Origin: Burkholderiaceae bacterium
Lineage (GTDB): Bacteria > Pseudomonadota > Gammaproteobacteria > Burkholderiales > Burkholderiaceae_C
Length of the DNA stretch: 64,000 nucleotides
NCBI GenBank assembly: GCA_017992055.1
Contig: JAGOPK010000002.1
Coordinates: forward strand, 1-64,000
Reading direction: 5' to 3'
The notes under the pieces were generated by a model. That model saw only the letters and a list, made by a program, of their open reading frames with translations. It was not told the DNA's origin and searched no databases. Positions 34,299 through 43,205 of the stretch are shown here, one piece after another; position 1 is the first letter of the stretch, and the number at the start of each line of letters is the position of its first letter. The position numbers and the translations under genes are program-made.

Positions 34299-35213
34299 TT
34301 AGGCCGGCGCCGCTGCCTTGCCGGCCGGTCGCGGCCACAGGCCCAGCACCAGGGCCGTGCCGGCCAGGATCACCGCGCCACCGACCAGCATGGCCGTGGT
34401 CAGCACCTCGTCCAGCAGCAGCGCGCCCCAGGCGCTGGCGAACACCGGGATCAGAAAGGTCACGCTGGCCGCCGAGGTGGCGCCCACGCGAGACAGCAGG
34501 CGGAAGTACAGGATGTAGGCCAGGCCCGAGCACAGCACGGCCAGGCCGGCGGCCATGGCCCATTGCGCGGCGCCGGGCATGCGCGCCGGCCAGGTCAGCG
34601 CGGCCGGCACGGCCAGGGCCACCGCCGCCGCGGCCTGGGTGGCGGCGGCCATGGCCATGGCCGGCACGCCCTGCAGCCAGCGCCGCGAGGCATTGGCGGC
34701 ATGGCCGTACAGCAGGGTGCCGGCCAGGCAGGCGGCAATCGCAAGAGCCGTCGGCACCTCCCAGGCCAGCGCGCCGGCCTGGCCGCCGGCCAGGCTCTTG
34801 TGCAGGGCCAGGCCGGCCACGCCGGCAAAGCCCAGGCCCAGGCCCAGGCCGCGCCAGCGGTTGGGCGCATCGCCCAGCCAGAGCCAGCCGATCAGCGCGG
34901 TGGCCAGCGGCGTGGCGGCATTGAAGACGCTGGACAGGCCGGCCGGCAGGGTCAGCGCCGCATAGCCGAAGCACAGAAAGGGCAGGGCCGAGTTGCTCAG
35001 GCCCACCAGGCCCAGCGCACGCCAGTGGCGGCGCAGCGCGCCGAACTCGCCGCGCCAGGCCAGCAGCGGCAGCAGCAGGGCGGCCGCGCCGAGCACGCGC
35101 ACAAAGGCCAGCGCCACCGGGCCGAAGGCCGGCGCGGCCAGGCGCATGAACAGGAAGGAGCTGCCCCAGATGGCGGCCAGCAGAAGCAGGTCGGCCAGGT
35201 CGCGCGGCTTCAT
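34299..35213 (-). CDS. EamA/DMT-family transporter
   Basis: The 304-residue protein has about ten TM helices in two EamA repeats (AAIWGSSFLFMRLA at the start; LAVLCSGLAYILYFRLLSRVGATSAASVTFLIPVFA in the second). DMT proteins export amino acids, bases or drugs; the substrate is unknown. ATG 35213 overlaps the ogt stop by four bases (ATGA), so it is the last gene of the DNA-repair operon. Confidence 0.9.
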   Translation of the reverse strand: MKPRDLADLLLLAAIWGSSFLFMRLAAPAFGPVALAFVRVLGAAALLLPLLAWRGEFGALRRHWRALGLVGLSNSALPFLCFGYAALTLPAGLSSVFNAATPLATALIGWLWLGDAPNRWRGLGLGLGFAGVAGLALHKSLAGGQAGALAWEVPTALAIAACLAGTLLYGHAANASRRWLQGVPAMAMAAATQAAAAVALAVPAALTWPARMPGAAQWAMAAGLAVLCSGLAYILYFRLLSRVGATSAASVTFLIPVFASAWGALLLDEVLTTAMLVGGAVILAGTALVLGLWPRPAGKAAAPA

Positions 35214-35710
35214 GCGCAGGCCCCTTCCAGCTGCAGCAGCGCCTGCTTGCGTGGCAGGCCGCCGGCATAACCGGTGAGGGCGCCGTCGCGGCCCAGCACG
35301 CGGTGGCAGGGCACGAGGATGCTGACCGGGTTGCGGCCGATGGCCGCGCCCACCGCACGCACCGCCGTCGGCGCGCCGGCGGCCTGGGCCACGGCGCTGT
35401 AGCTCAGCGTGCGGCCGGCCGCAATGGTCTGCAGCACCTGCCACACGGCGCGCTGGAACGGCGTGCCCTGCAGGTCCAGCGCCGGCATCGTGACGCGGCG
35501 GCCGTCGGCGGCAAAGTAGGCCTCGAGCGCCGCGGCAGCCGCGCGCAGCCAGCGCTGGCCGTCATCCACCGGGGCCTGCAGCGGCCCGGGGTGGTGGCTC
35601 TGGCCGTCGAACCACAGGCCGGCCAGGCCGGCCTCGGTGGCGGCGGCGGTCAGCGGGCCCAGCGGGGTGGCGATGCGGCATTGCGCCGTCAGCAGGGTGT
35701 AGCGGGTCAT
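35210..35710 (-). CDS. ogt: Methylated-DNA--protein-cysteine methyltransferase
   Basis: The 166-residue suicide enzyme removes alkyl groups from O6-guanine onto its own Cys. The active site is C135 in ILVPCHRV. GTPFQRAVWQVLQTI and YSAVAQAAGAPTAVRAVGAAIGRNP form the DNA-binding helix and the Arg finger region. It starts one base after the stop of the Ada/AlkA-like gene. Confidence 0.95.
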   Translation of the reverse strand: MTRYTLLTAQCRIATPLGPLTAAATEAGLAGLWFDGQSHHPGPLQAPVDDGQRWLRAAAAALEAYFAADGRRVTMPALDLQGTPFQRAVWQVLQTIAAGRTLSYSAVAQAAGAPTAVRAVGAAIGRNPVSILVPCHRVLGRDGALTGYAGGLPRKQALLQLEGACA

Positions 35711-35711
35711 C

Positions 35712-37286
35712 TCAGTTCTCCAGGGTCAGCCACAGGCGCATCACCGCATAGGCGCGCCAGGGGCGCCAGGACTCGGCCAGAGCGGCGGCCTGGGCGGCGT
35801 CGGGCCGGTGGCGGGGGCGGTCGGCAAAGCGCTGCGGGTCGATCAGGGCATTCAGCAGGCCGATGTCGCTGGCCGGCCAGGCATCGGGCCAGGCCAGGGC
35901 GCGCATGGCGATCAGCTGGGCGCTCCAGTCGCCGATGCCGGGCAGGGCGGTCAGTGCGGCCAGCGTGGGTTCCAGCGCCGCGCTGCGGTCCAGGCGCAGC
36001 CGGCCTTCGGCCAGTGCCGTGGCCAGAGCCTGCAGCGCCCGCACGCGCTGGCGCACGATGCCCAGCGTGCCCAGGTCGGCCGGGTCGGCCGCGGCGATGG
36101 CCGCGGCACCGGGAAACAGCTGCGCCAGGCCGCTGCCGGCCGGTGCCGCAGCGGCATCGGGCAGCGGTGTGCCGAAGCGCTCGACCAGGCGGCGCGTCAG
36201 CGTGCGCGCCGCGGCCACCGTGACCTGCTGGCCCAGCACCACGCGCACCGCGGCCTCGAAGCCGTCCCAGGCGCCGGGCAGGCGCACACCGGGCCGCGGC
36301 GGGCCGGGCGGAGGATCGGCCTGGTCCAGGCCCTCGGCGATGCGCTCGGGATCGGCATCCAGGTCCAGCGCCTGGCGGCAGCGCGCCAGCAGGCTGCCGG
36401 CGGCCGGCAGCAGCGAGGGCGACAACTGCAGCTGCACGGCGCTGCGCTCGGGCACGAAGCGCGCCTGCAGCCAGCCGGCCAGCCGCTGGCCGCCATGCTC
36501 GACGGCCAGCGTGCGGGCGATGCTCAGGCGCGCCGCATCCACATGCTCGATGCCGGGCAGGGCGCGGTTCGCGGCAAAGGCCAGCAGGCCCGGCAGGTCG
36601 TAGGGCGGGCGGTAGGCCAGCCACAGCGTGGCCGCATCGCCCGGCGTGGCCGGCGCGGCGCTGGGCTCGGCGGCGCCACGCAGCCGCGTCGGCGGCATGC
36701 GGTAGTGGGCGGCAAAGGCGTCGTTGAAGCGGCGCTGGCTGCCGAAGCCGGCCGCCAGCGCCACCGAGCTGACCGGCAGCCGCGTATCGGTCAGCAGCTG
36801 CTTGGCCAGCAGCAGGCGCTGCGTGGTCAGCCAGGCCAGCGGCGTGACGCCATGGGCGCGCTGGAAGATGCGGCGCAGGTGACGGTCGGTGACGCCCAGC
36901 CGGGCGGCGATGGCCGGCAGCAGCGCGCCAGCCCGGTCGTCACCGGCCAGCCCGTCCTGCACCGCCTGGGTCAGCATGCGCGCCGCCTGCGCGGCCAGCA
37001 TGTCCGACGAATCGGTCAGCGACAGGCCGGGCGCCAGCTCGGGCCGGCAGCGCAAACAGGGGCGGAAGCCCGCGGCCTCGGCCTGGGCGGCCTGGTCGAA
37101 GAAGCGGCAGTTTTCCTGCCGCGGCGGCCGCACCCGGCACACCGGCCGGCAGTAGATGCCGGTGGAGGTGACGCCGACGAACAGCCGGCCGTCGAAGCGC
37201 GCATCGCGGGTGCGCAGCGCGCGGTAGGCGGCCTCGTGCTGCAGCGGCAGGCCGGCGGACGAGGCCGGGGCAGGGGCGGTGGACAT
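35712..37286 (-). CDS. Ada-type metal/AraC domain fused to AlkA glycosylase
   Basis: The 524-residue protein has three parts. Residues about 15-90 form the Ada methylphosphotriester domain with zinc ligands C46, C50, C77 and C80 (YCRPVC ... CLRC). About 95-195 is an AraC helix-turn-helix. About 215-520 is an AlkA-type 3-methyladenine DNA glycosylase with helix-hairpin-helix LPGIGDWSAQLIAMRAL and the catalytic Asp in ASDIGLLNAL. It likely senses methyl phosphotriesters, activates the repair genes and removes alkylated purines. It heads the operon with ogt and an EamA transporter. Confidence 0.93.
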   Translation of the reverse strand: MSTAPAPASSAGLPLQHEAAYRALRTRDARFDGRLFVGVTSTGIYCRPVCRVRPPRQENCRFFDQAAQAEAAGFRPCLRCRPELAPGLSLTDSSDMLAAQAARMLTQAVQDGLAGDDRAGALLPAIAARLGVTDRHLRRIFQRAHGVTPLAWLTTQRLLLAKQLLTDTRLPVSSVALAAGFGSQRRFNDAFAAHYRMPPTRLRGAAEPSAAPATPGDAATLWLAYRPPYDLPGLLAFAANRALPGIEHVDAARLSIARTLAVEHGGQRLAGWLQARFVPERSAVQLQLSPSLLPAAGSLLARCRQALDLDADPERIAEGLDQADPPPGPPRPGVRLPGAWDGFEAAVRVVLGQQVTVAAARTLTRRLVERFGTPLPDAAAAPAGSGLAQLFPGAAAIAAADPADLGTLGIVRQRVRALQALATALAEGRLRLDRSAALEPTLAALTALPGIGDWSAQLIAMRALAWPDAWPASDIGLLNALIDPQRFADRPRHRPDAAQAAALAESWRPWRAYAVMRLWLTLEN

Positions 37287-37360
37287 GCGGCCATGATAGG
37301 CAGCGCCGGCGCCGCCGCTGGCCGTTTTCGGACCTGTGGCTGCCGGCGTGCCGGCCCGAC

Positions 37361-38947
37361 TCAGTGCGAGGCGGCCGTGGCGACGCGGAACACCGCCACC
37401 GCATTCACCAGTTCGCCGGCCTGGGCCTTCAGGCTTTCGGCCGCGGCCGCGCTCTGCTCGACCAGGGCCGCGTTCTGCTGGGTGTTGCGGTCCATCTGGC
37501 CGATGGCCTGGCCGACCTGGGCCACGCCCTGGTTCTGCTCGCCGCTGGCGGCGCTGATCTCGCCGACGATCTGGCTGACCTGGCGGATCGAGGCCACCAC
37601 CTCGTCCATGGTCTGGCCGGCGCGGTCGACCAGGGCCGTGCCATGCTCGACGCGCTCGACGCTGGCGGTGATCAGGGCCTTGATCTGGCGTGCCGCGTCG
37701 GCGCTGCGCTGGGCCAGGCTGCGCACCTCGCCGGCGACGACCGCGAAGCCGCGGCCCTGCTCGCCGGCGCGGGCGGCTTCGACCGCCGCATTCAGCGCCA
37801 GGATGTTGGTCTGGAAGGCGATGCCGTCGATGACGCCGATGATGTCGACGATCTTGCGGCTGCTGTCGTTGATGCCCTTCATCGTGGCCACCACCTCGCC
37901 GACGACCTCGCCGCCGCGCAGGGCCACGCCCGAGGCGGTTTCGGCCAGCTGGCTGGCCTGGCGGGCGCTGTCGGCGTTGTGGTGCACGGTCTTGCCCAGC
38001 TGGTCCATGGTGGCGGCGGTCTGCTGCAGCGCGCTGGCCTGCTGCTCGGTGCGCGCCGACAGGTCCTGGTTGCCATGGGCGATCTCGGCGCTGGCAGTGG
38101 CCACGTGGTCGGCGCCCTGGCGGACACGCTGCACCGCATCGGCCAGCGACTGCTGCATGTGCTGCAGCTTGGCCAGCAGGCTGGCGCTGTCGCCGGCCGC
38201 CAGTCGCACCTGGCTGTCCAGCCGGCCCTCGGCCACGGCGCTGGCCAGGGCCACCGCCTGGGCCGGCTCGCCGCCCAGCTGGCGGCGCAGCGCGGCGGTG
38301 ATGGCCAGGCCCAGGCCCAGGCCGGCCAGCACGCTGATGGCGATGCCGGCCAGCACGCCCTGGCTGGACTGGCGCGCCGTGCGGTTGGCGGCCCGCGCCG
38401 CCGCGGCGCCGGCCTGCAGGCTGGCCTCGCCGAGCTTGGCCACGCTGCCGACGGCCTCGTCGAAGGCCATCGCGGCCATGCCGTCGCTGATGTCGGCGGC
38501 GTCCTGCTGCTTCTTCTCGCGGCCCAGGGCCAGCACCTTCTGCCGTGCCTGGGCATAGGCGGACATGGACTTGTCCAGCGACTGCAGCAGCTTGGCCTCC
38601 ACATCGCCGGCCACCAAGCCGGCCAGGTCCTTGGCATGCTTGTCGCTGCTGGCGGCCAGCAGCTTGATCTTGTCCTCGTACTCGCCGTGGTAGCTGGCAT
38701 CGTCGCTGCGGCTGTGCTTGACCTCCAGCTCGCGCATCTCGTTCAGCTCCACGCGCAGGCTGGACAGGTGGCCGATGCCGACCAGCCACTTGTCGGCCAG
38801 CAGCTGGGCCTCGCGGTCCACGCGCTGCAGCGACCACAGCGACAGGCCGCCAAGCGCCGCCGTCAGCAGGGTCATGATCGAAAACGCGCCCAGCAGCTGC
38901 TGCGCGACGGTGAGGCGGGACAGGAAGCCGGTCAGCGGAAACTTCAT
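37361..38947 (-). CDS. Methyl-accepting chemotaxis protein
   Basis: The 528-residue receptor has TM1 at about 14-36, a periplasmic four-helix-bundle sensor (about 40-185), TM2 at about 190-210, a HAMP domain and a cytoplasmic signalling coiled coil. The highly conserved hairpin tip is [39 protein letters not shown], here cited as positions about 370-408. It couples to CheA/CheW. ATG 38947 is chosen; earlier in-frame sequence is a shadow. The soluble Cache protein gene lies 55 bases upstream on the same strand. Confidence 0.94.
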   Translation of the reverse strand: MKFPLTGFLSRLTVAQQLLGAFSIMTLLTAALGGLSLWSLQRVDREAQLLADKWLVGIGHLSSLRVELNEMRELEVKHSRSDDASYHGEYEDKIKLLAASSDKHAKDLAGLVAGDVEAKLLQSLDKSMSAYAQARQKVLALGREKKQQDAADISDGMAAMAFDEAVGSVAKLGEASLQAGAAAARAANRTARQSSQGVLAGIAISVLAGLGLGLAITAALRRQLGGEPAQAVALASAVAEGRLDSQVRLAAGDSASLLAKLQHMQQSLADAVQRVRQGADHVATASAEIAHGNQDLSARTEQQASALQQTAATMDQLGKTVHHNADSARQASQLAETASGVALRGGEVVGEVVATMKGINDSSRKIVDIIGVIDGIAFQTNILALNAAVEAARAGEQGRGFAVVAGEVRSLAQRSADAARQIKALITASVERVEHGTALVDRAGQTMDEVVASIRQVSQIVGEISAASGEQNQGVAQVGQAIGQMDRNTQQNAALVEQSAAAAESLKAQAGELVNAVAVFRVATAASH

Positions 38948-39002
38948 GGCGTCGGACGGGGCTGGGAGGGCGATCTGGGGCGGGGCGGCGGCGGCCTGGA
39001 TC

Positions 39003-39488
39003 TCACTTCTTGTGGCCGATGTAGCTGGCGCCGACGACCTTGCCGCCGTCCTTGATCGGGTTGTAGCAAGCGTCGAAGGCCGTGCCCAGCACATCGACCT
39101 GGCCGCAGTAGCTGTCGCCCTTGACCAGGGCCGCATAGGCGGCGTTGCGCGCCAGCTGGGTGCCGACGCCGCGCTTGCCCTCGGGCGTCAGCACATTGGT
39201 CGAGACGCGCACGAACTCGTCGCCGTCCTTGACGAACACCGTGGCGGTGGCGTTGTGCGCCTTGCGGATGGCGTCGACCACGTCGTAGTTGTTGTTGATC
39301 TTGCGCTCGCCGAAGTACATCGCCGGCACGGTCTTGCCGGCCACGGTGTCGCTGCCGTTGACCTTGGCCGTGCCGATCTTGGCCAGGCGGGCGTCGAGGT
39401 CGGCGATGGTCGCCTTGGGATCGTTGGCCAGTGCGGCGCTGGCGGCGGTGACGAGGGTGGCGGCGGCCAGCAGGCGGCTGAAGGACAT
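39003..39488 (-). CDS. Exported soluble Cache-domain protein
   Basis: The 161-residue protein has a Sec signal peptide ([14 protein letters not shown], cleavage near 21) and then a single Cache-type sensor fold: [42 protein letters not shown] and [19 protein letters not shown] are typical Cache_3-like strands. It has no membrane anchor or signalling domain. Its place directly before a chemoreceptor gene suggests it binds a ligand in the periplasm and presents it to the receptor; that is inference. Confidence 0.85.
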   Translation of the reverse strand: MSFSRLLAAATLVTAASAALANDPKATIADLDARLAKIGTAKVNGSDTVAGKTVPAMYFGERKINNNYDVVDAIRKAHNATATVFVKDGDEFVRVSTNVLTPEGKRGVGTQLARNAAYAALVKGDSYCGQVDVLGTAFDACYNPIKDGGKVVGASYIGHKK

Positions 39489-39666
39489 GGCGGGGCTCCG
39501 GACAGGACAGAAGAGGTGGCGGGGCTCCGGCCGCATGGGCCGGGGGCGAGCGTGTCCTGGTTATCGGAGGTCCGATGTCTTTATGAAGTGCCTTGCCTAG
39601 GTTTGATCCATGTCAATCGGGAATATGTCACTCGCGCGACATCCGCGCCGCCCTGCGCCCTGCGCC

Positions 39667-40437
39667 CTACATGGCGCGGAACAGGTGCACATAGGCGCGG
39701 CTGACCGGCAGCTCCTGGCCATGGCGATGCAGGCGCAGCCACAGCCGGCTGGCCTCGTCGCGGCGCGTGCCGGCCAGGTGGTCGAGGTTGACCAGGGTCG
39801 AGCGGTGCACCTGCACGAAGCGCTCGGGATCGAGCTGCTGCACCAGCTCGGCGATGGGCGTGCGGATCAGGTACTCGGCGTCGGCGGTTTGCACGCAGGT
39901 GTATTTGTCGTCGGCGCGGAAGAACAGCACCTGTTCCACCGGCACCTGGTGCACCAGCTCGCCGGCGCTGGCGCGCACCCAGCGCAGGCGGGACAGTGGA
40001 CTGGCGGTGGCGGGGGCTGCGCCCCGGGCCAGCAGCTGGCGCAACGCGCCGGCCAGGCGGCCGTCGCCATGTGCATCGTCGGTCGTGGCGCGCAGCCGCT
40101 GGACGCAGCGCTGCAGCCGTGGGCCGCTCACCGGCTTGAGCAGATAGTCCAGCGCCGCCGCCTCGAAGGCCTGCACCGCATATTGGTCATAGGCGGTGAC
40201 GAAGACCACCCGGGTGCTGCCCTCGATGCCCTGGGCCACCTCCAGGCCGCTGAGTCCCGGCATCTGAATGTCCAGAAAGGCCAGCCTGGGCTGCAGGCGC
40301 TGGATGGCCTCGGCCGCCTCCACGCCGTTGCGTGGCAGGGCCAGGATCTGCAGCTCGGGCCACAGCCGGGCCAGCTGGGTCTGCAGCGCACGCGCCAGCT
40401 GCGGCTCGTCGTCGGCGATCAGGGCGGTGGTGTTCAT
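39667..40437 (-). CDS. LytTR-family response regulator
   Basis: The 256-residue protein has a receiver domain with phospho-acceptor D56 (LAFLDIQMPG), DD at 9-10 and K102 (LLKPV), then a LytTR DNA-binding domain (about 155-256: VEQVLFFRADDKYTCVQTADAEYLIRT). Its ATG overlaps the kinase stop by four bases. It works with the LytS/YehU-type kinase encoded just upstream. Confidence 0.95.
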   Translation of the reverse strand: MNTTALIADDEPQLARALQTQLARLWPELQILALPRNGVEAAEAIQRLQPRLAFLDIQMPGLSGLEVAQGIEGSTRVVFVTAYDQYAVQAFEAAALDYLLKPVSGPRLQRCVQRLRATTDDAHGDGRLAGALRQLLARGAAPATASPLSRLRWVRASAGELVHQVPVEQVLFFRADDKYTCVQTADAEYLIRTPIAELVQQLDPERFVQVHRSTLVNLDHLAGTRRDEASRLWLRLHRHGQELPVSRAYVHLFRAM

Positions 40438-41597
40438 CGGGCGGTGCTGCAGGAGGGCAGGGGCAGGTGCAGCCGGGCCCGCGTGCCGGGATCGGCGGCT
40501 TCCAGGCTCAGGCCGGCGGCGCGGCCATGGCGGGCGGCCAGGCGCTCGCGCAGATTGGCCAGCGCCAGGCCGGCGCCGGGCGTTGACCGCGGCCGCGGCG
40601 GCGCTTGCAGGCCGCGGCCGTTGTCATGCACCTCCAGCCACAGCCGGCCGTGCTCGCACCAGGCGCGCACGCGGACCTCGCCCCCCTCCATCTGCGGCTC
40701 CAGGCCATGGTGGATGGCGTTTTCCACCAGCGGCTGCAGCAGCAGCGGCGGCAGCGGCAGGCTGCGCAGCGCGGCATCGACCTCGATGCGGTAGCGCAGC
40801 CGGTCTTCCATGCGCATCTGCATCAGACCCAGATAGGCCTCCACCAGGTCCAGCTCGCTGCCCAGCGTGGCATCGCCGTCGCGCAGCCGGCCCAGGCTGG
40901 CGCGCAGATAGTCGGTGAAGCGCTGCAGCATCTCGCGCGCCCGGGGCGCGTCGTGGTCCATCAGGCTCAGCACATTGGCCAGGGTATTGAACAGGAAGTG
41001 CGGCTCGATCTGGCCCTGCAGCAGGCGCAGCCGGGCCTCGCTGGCGCGCCGCTCGGCGTCGATCTGCCGCGCCTTGCCGGCAAAGAACTGGTGGAAGCCG
41101 GCGGTGATCAGCAGCGACAGCAGCAGCGAGCCGATGACGATGTTCTGGCCGCGGTCGTGGGCCAGCCACTGGCGCAGGTCGGCGCCGGCCAGGGCCATGC
41201 CCAGCGGCCAGCCCAGCACCACGCCGGCCATGGGCACGCCGCTGAAGAACAGCGTGCGCTGCCAGGGCTTCCAGCGCCGCACATCGATGCGGCCGCGCAT
41301 CCAGCGCGCCAGGACCCAGAACAGGCCATGGATGATCACGCCGATGGTCAGGCACACCACCAGGTTGCGGCCATACCAGTACAGCCAGCGTGCCGGGTCG
41401 GTCCAGCCCCCGCCGTCGCGTGCGAACACCACGAAGCCGAACACGGTGAAGCCCACGGCGATGGCGGCGCAGAACAGCACGGTCCACAGCCACTGCAGCC
41501 AGGCCGGGCCCAGCGGATCGGACATGTCCTCGCGCAGCCACGACTGCCAGGAGGCGCGCAGCCCGGCGCGGTCGTAGCGGAAGGTGGAGCTGTCCAT
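40434..41597 (-). CDS. LytS/YehU-type sensor histidine kinase
   Basis: The 387-residue kinase has four TM segments (about 36-60, 75-98, 115-138, 153-172) and a HisKA_7TM/His_kinase region with phospho-acceptor H200 in EPHFLFNTLANVL. The HATPase domain includes PPLLLQPLVENAIHHGL. It phosphorylates the LytTR regulator encoded after it. ATG 41597 is preferred. It is divergent from the phosphomannomutase gene, 169 bases apart. Confidence 0.93.
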   Translation of the reverse strand: MDSSTFRYDRAGLRASWQSWLREDMSDPLGPAWLQWLWTVLFCAAIAVGFTVFGFVVFARDGGGWTDPARWLYWYGRNLVVCLTIGVIIHGLFWVLARWMRGRIDVRRWKPWQRTLFFSGVPMAGVVLGWPLGMALAGADLRQWLAHDRGQNIVIGSLLLSLLITAGFHQFFAGKARQIDAERRASEARLRLLQGQIEPHFLFNTLANVLSLMDHDAPRAREMLQRFTDYLRASLGRLRDGDATLGSELDLVEAYLGLMQMRMEDRLRYRIEVDAALRSLPLPPLLLQPLVENAIHHGLEPQMEGGEVRVRAWCEHGRLWLEVHDNGRGLQAPPRPRSTPGAGLALANLRERLAARHGRAAGLSLEAADPGTRARLHLPLPSCSTAR

Positions 41598-41766
41598 GGC
41601 CGGCCAGTGTAGGCAGCGCACCGGCGCGGGCACGGGGCTTGCGACGGATGGCCAGCCGTCGGCGTGGATCGCCAGCGGCGGTGGCCGACCGGTGCCAGCC
41701 CGCGTGCCGGGCTGCCACAGGCGCTGCCTACAATCCGCGACCACTCCAACCCAGGCAAACGCCCCC

Positions 41767-43179
41767 ATGCAAGTCAACGCATCCGTGTTCAAGGCCTACG
41801 ACATCCGTGGCGTCGTCGGCAAGACCATCGACGAGAGCTTCGCCGAGCACCTCGGCCGCGCCTTCGGCAGCGCCGCCGTGGCCGAGGGCGAAAAGGCCGT
41901 GGCCGTGGGCCGCGACGGGCGTGTGTCGGGCCCGGGCCTGGTGGCGGCGCTGATCCGCGGCCTGCGCAGCACCGGCCTGGACGTGGTGGATCTTGGCGCG
42001 GTGACCACGCCGATGCTGTATTACGTGGCCGCCACGCGTGGCGCGCATGGCTGCAGCTCGGGCATCCAGGTCACCGGCAGCCACAACCCCAAGGACTACA
42101 ACGGCTTCAAGATGGTGCTGGCCGGCCGCGCCATCTATGGCGACGAGATCCAGCAGCTGCGCCAGCGCATCGAGACCGAGACGTATGCGAAAGGACGCAG
42201 GGGCCGGGGCCGCGTGGCCAAGATGGACATCCTGGCCGAGTACACGGCGCGCATCGTCGGCGATGCCAAGCTCAAGCGGCCGATGAAGATCGTGGTCGAT
42301 TCGGGCAATGGCATTCCGGGCGCCAGCGCGCCGGCCATCCTGCGTGCGCTTGGCTGCGAGGTCATCGACCTGTATTCCAAGGTCGATGGCGACTTCCCCA
42401 ACCACCACCCCGATCCCAGCAAGCCCGAAAACCTGGAAGACCTGAAGGTTGTCGTGCGTGCCACCGGCGCCGAGCTGGGCCTGGCCTTCGACGGCGACGG
42501 CGACCGCCTGGGCGTGGTCACGGCCGACGGCAACATCATCTATCCCGACCGGCAGATCATGCTGTTCGCGCGCGACATCCTCAAGCGCAAGAAGGGCGCG
42601 CAGATCATCTTCGACGTCAAGTGCAGCCAGCGCCTGCCGGTGGCCATCCGCGAGGCCGGCGGCAAGCCGCTGCTGTGGAAGACCGGCCATTCGCTGATGA
42701 AGGCCAAGCTGAAGGAAACCAAGGCGCCGTTTGCCGGCGAGATGAGCGGCCATCTGTTCTTCGGCGAGCGCTGGTACGGCTTCGACGACGCCATGTACAC
42801 CGCCGCGCGCCTGCTGGAGATCCTCAGCCGCGACAAGAACCCCAGCGCCGTGCTGGATGCGCTGCCCACCAGCTTCTCCACGCCCGAGCTGAACGTCGGC
42901 TGTGCCGAGGGCGAGCACCATGCGGTGGTGGCCGAGCTGCTGGCCCGAGTGGCCGACGGCCGGCTGAAGTTCGAGGGTGGCGAGGTCGGCACCATCGACG
43001 GCCTGCGCATCGACTTTGCCGACGGCTTCGGCCTGATCCGCGGCAGCAACACCACGCCGGTGCTGGTGCTGCGCTTCGAGGGCCACACGCCCGAGGCGCT
43101 GGCACGCATCGAGGCCGACATGATGGCCGCGCTGCGCTCGGTCAAGCCCGACGCCGAGGTCCAGCAGGCGGCGCACTGA
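41767..43179 (+). CDS. Phosphomannomutase/phosphoglucomutase
   Basis: The 470-residue enzyme interconverts hexose 6- and 1-phosphates for sugar-nucleotide, LPS and exopolysaccharide synthesis. Phosphoserine S105 lies in VTGSHNPKDYNG, the metal loop is AFDGDGDRLG, and sugar-binding GEMSGHLFF is present. It resembles AlgC/PmmB bifunctional enzymes. The waaA gene follows after 26 bases, consistent with an LPS-related operon. Confidence 0.95.
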   Translation: MQVNASVFKAYDIRGVVGKTIDESFAEHLGRAFGSAAVAEGEKAVAVGRDGRVSGPGLVAALIRGLRSTGLDVVDLGAVTTPMLYYVAATRGAHGCSSGIQVTGSHNPKDYNGFKMVLAGRAIYGDEIQQLRQRIETETYAKGRRGRGRVAKMDILAEYTARIVGDAKLKRPMKIVVDSGNGIPGASAPAILRALGCEVIDLYSKVDGDFPNHHPDPSKPENLEDLKVVVRATGAELGLAFDGDGDRLGVVTADGNIIYPDRQIMLFARDILKRKKGAQIIFDVKCSQRLPVAIREAGGKPLLWKTGHSLMKAKLKETKAPFAGEMSGHLFFGERWYGFDDAMYTAARLLEILSRDKNPSAVLDALPTSFSTPELNVGCAEGEHHAVVAELLARVADGRLKFEGGEVGTIDGLRIDFADGFGLIRGSNTTPVLVLRFEGHTPEALARIEADMMAALRSVKPDAEVQQAAH

Positions 43180-43205
43180 GCGTCGCGGCTGCGGCTTCGC
43201 TGACC

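Noticed and set aside
35712-38837. Single minus-strand frame joining the chemoreceptor region to the Ada/AlkA gene
   Set aside because: Only the part from ATG 37286 codes for a recognisable protein. The upstream part is an out-of-frame shadow of the chemoreceptor gene.
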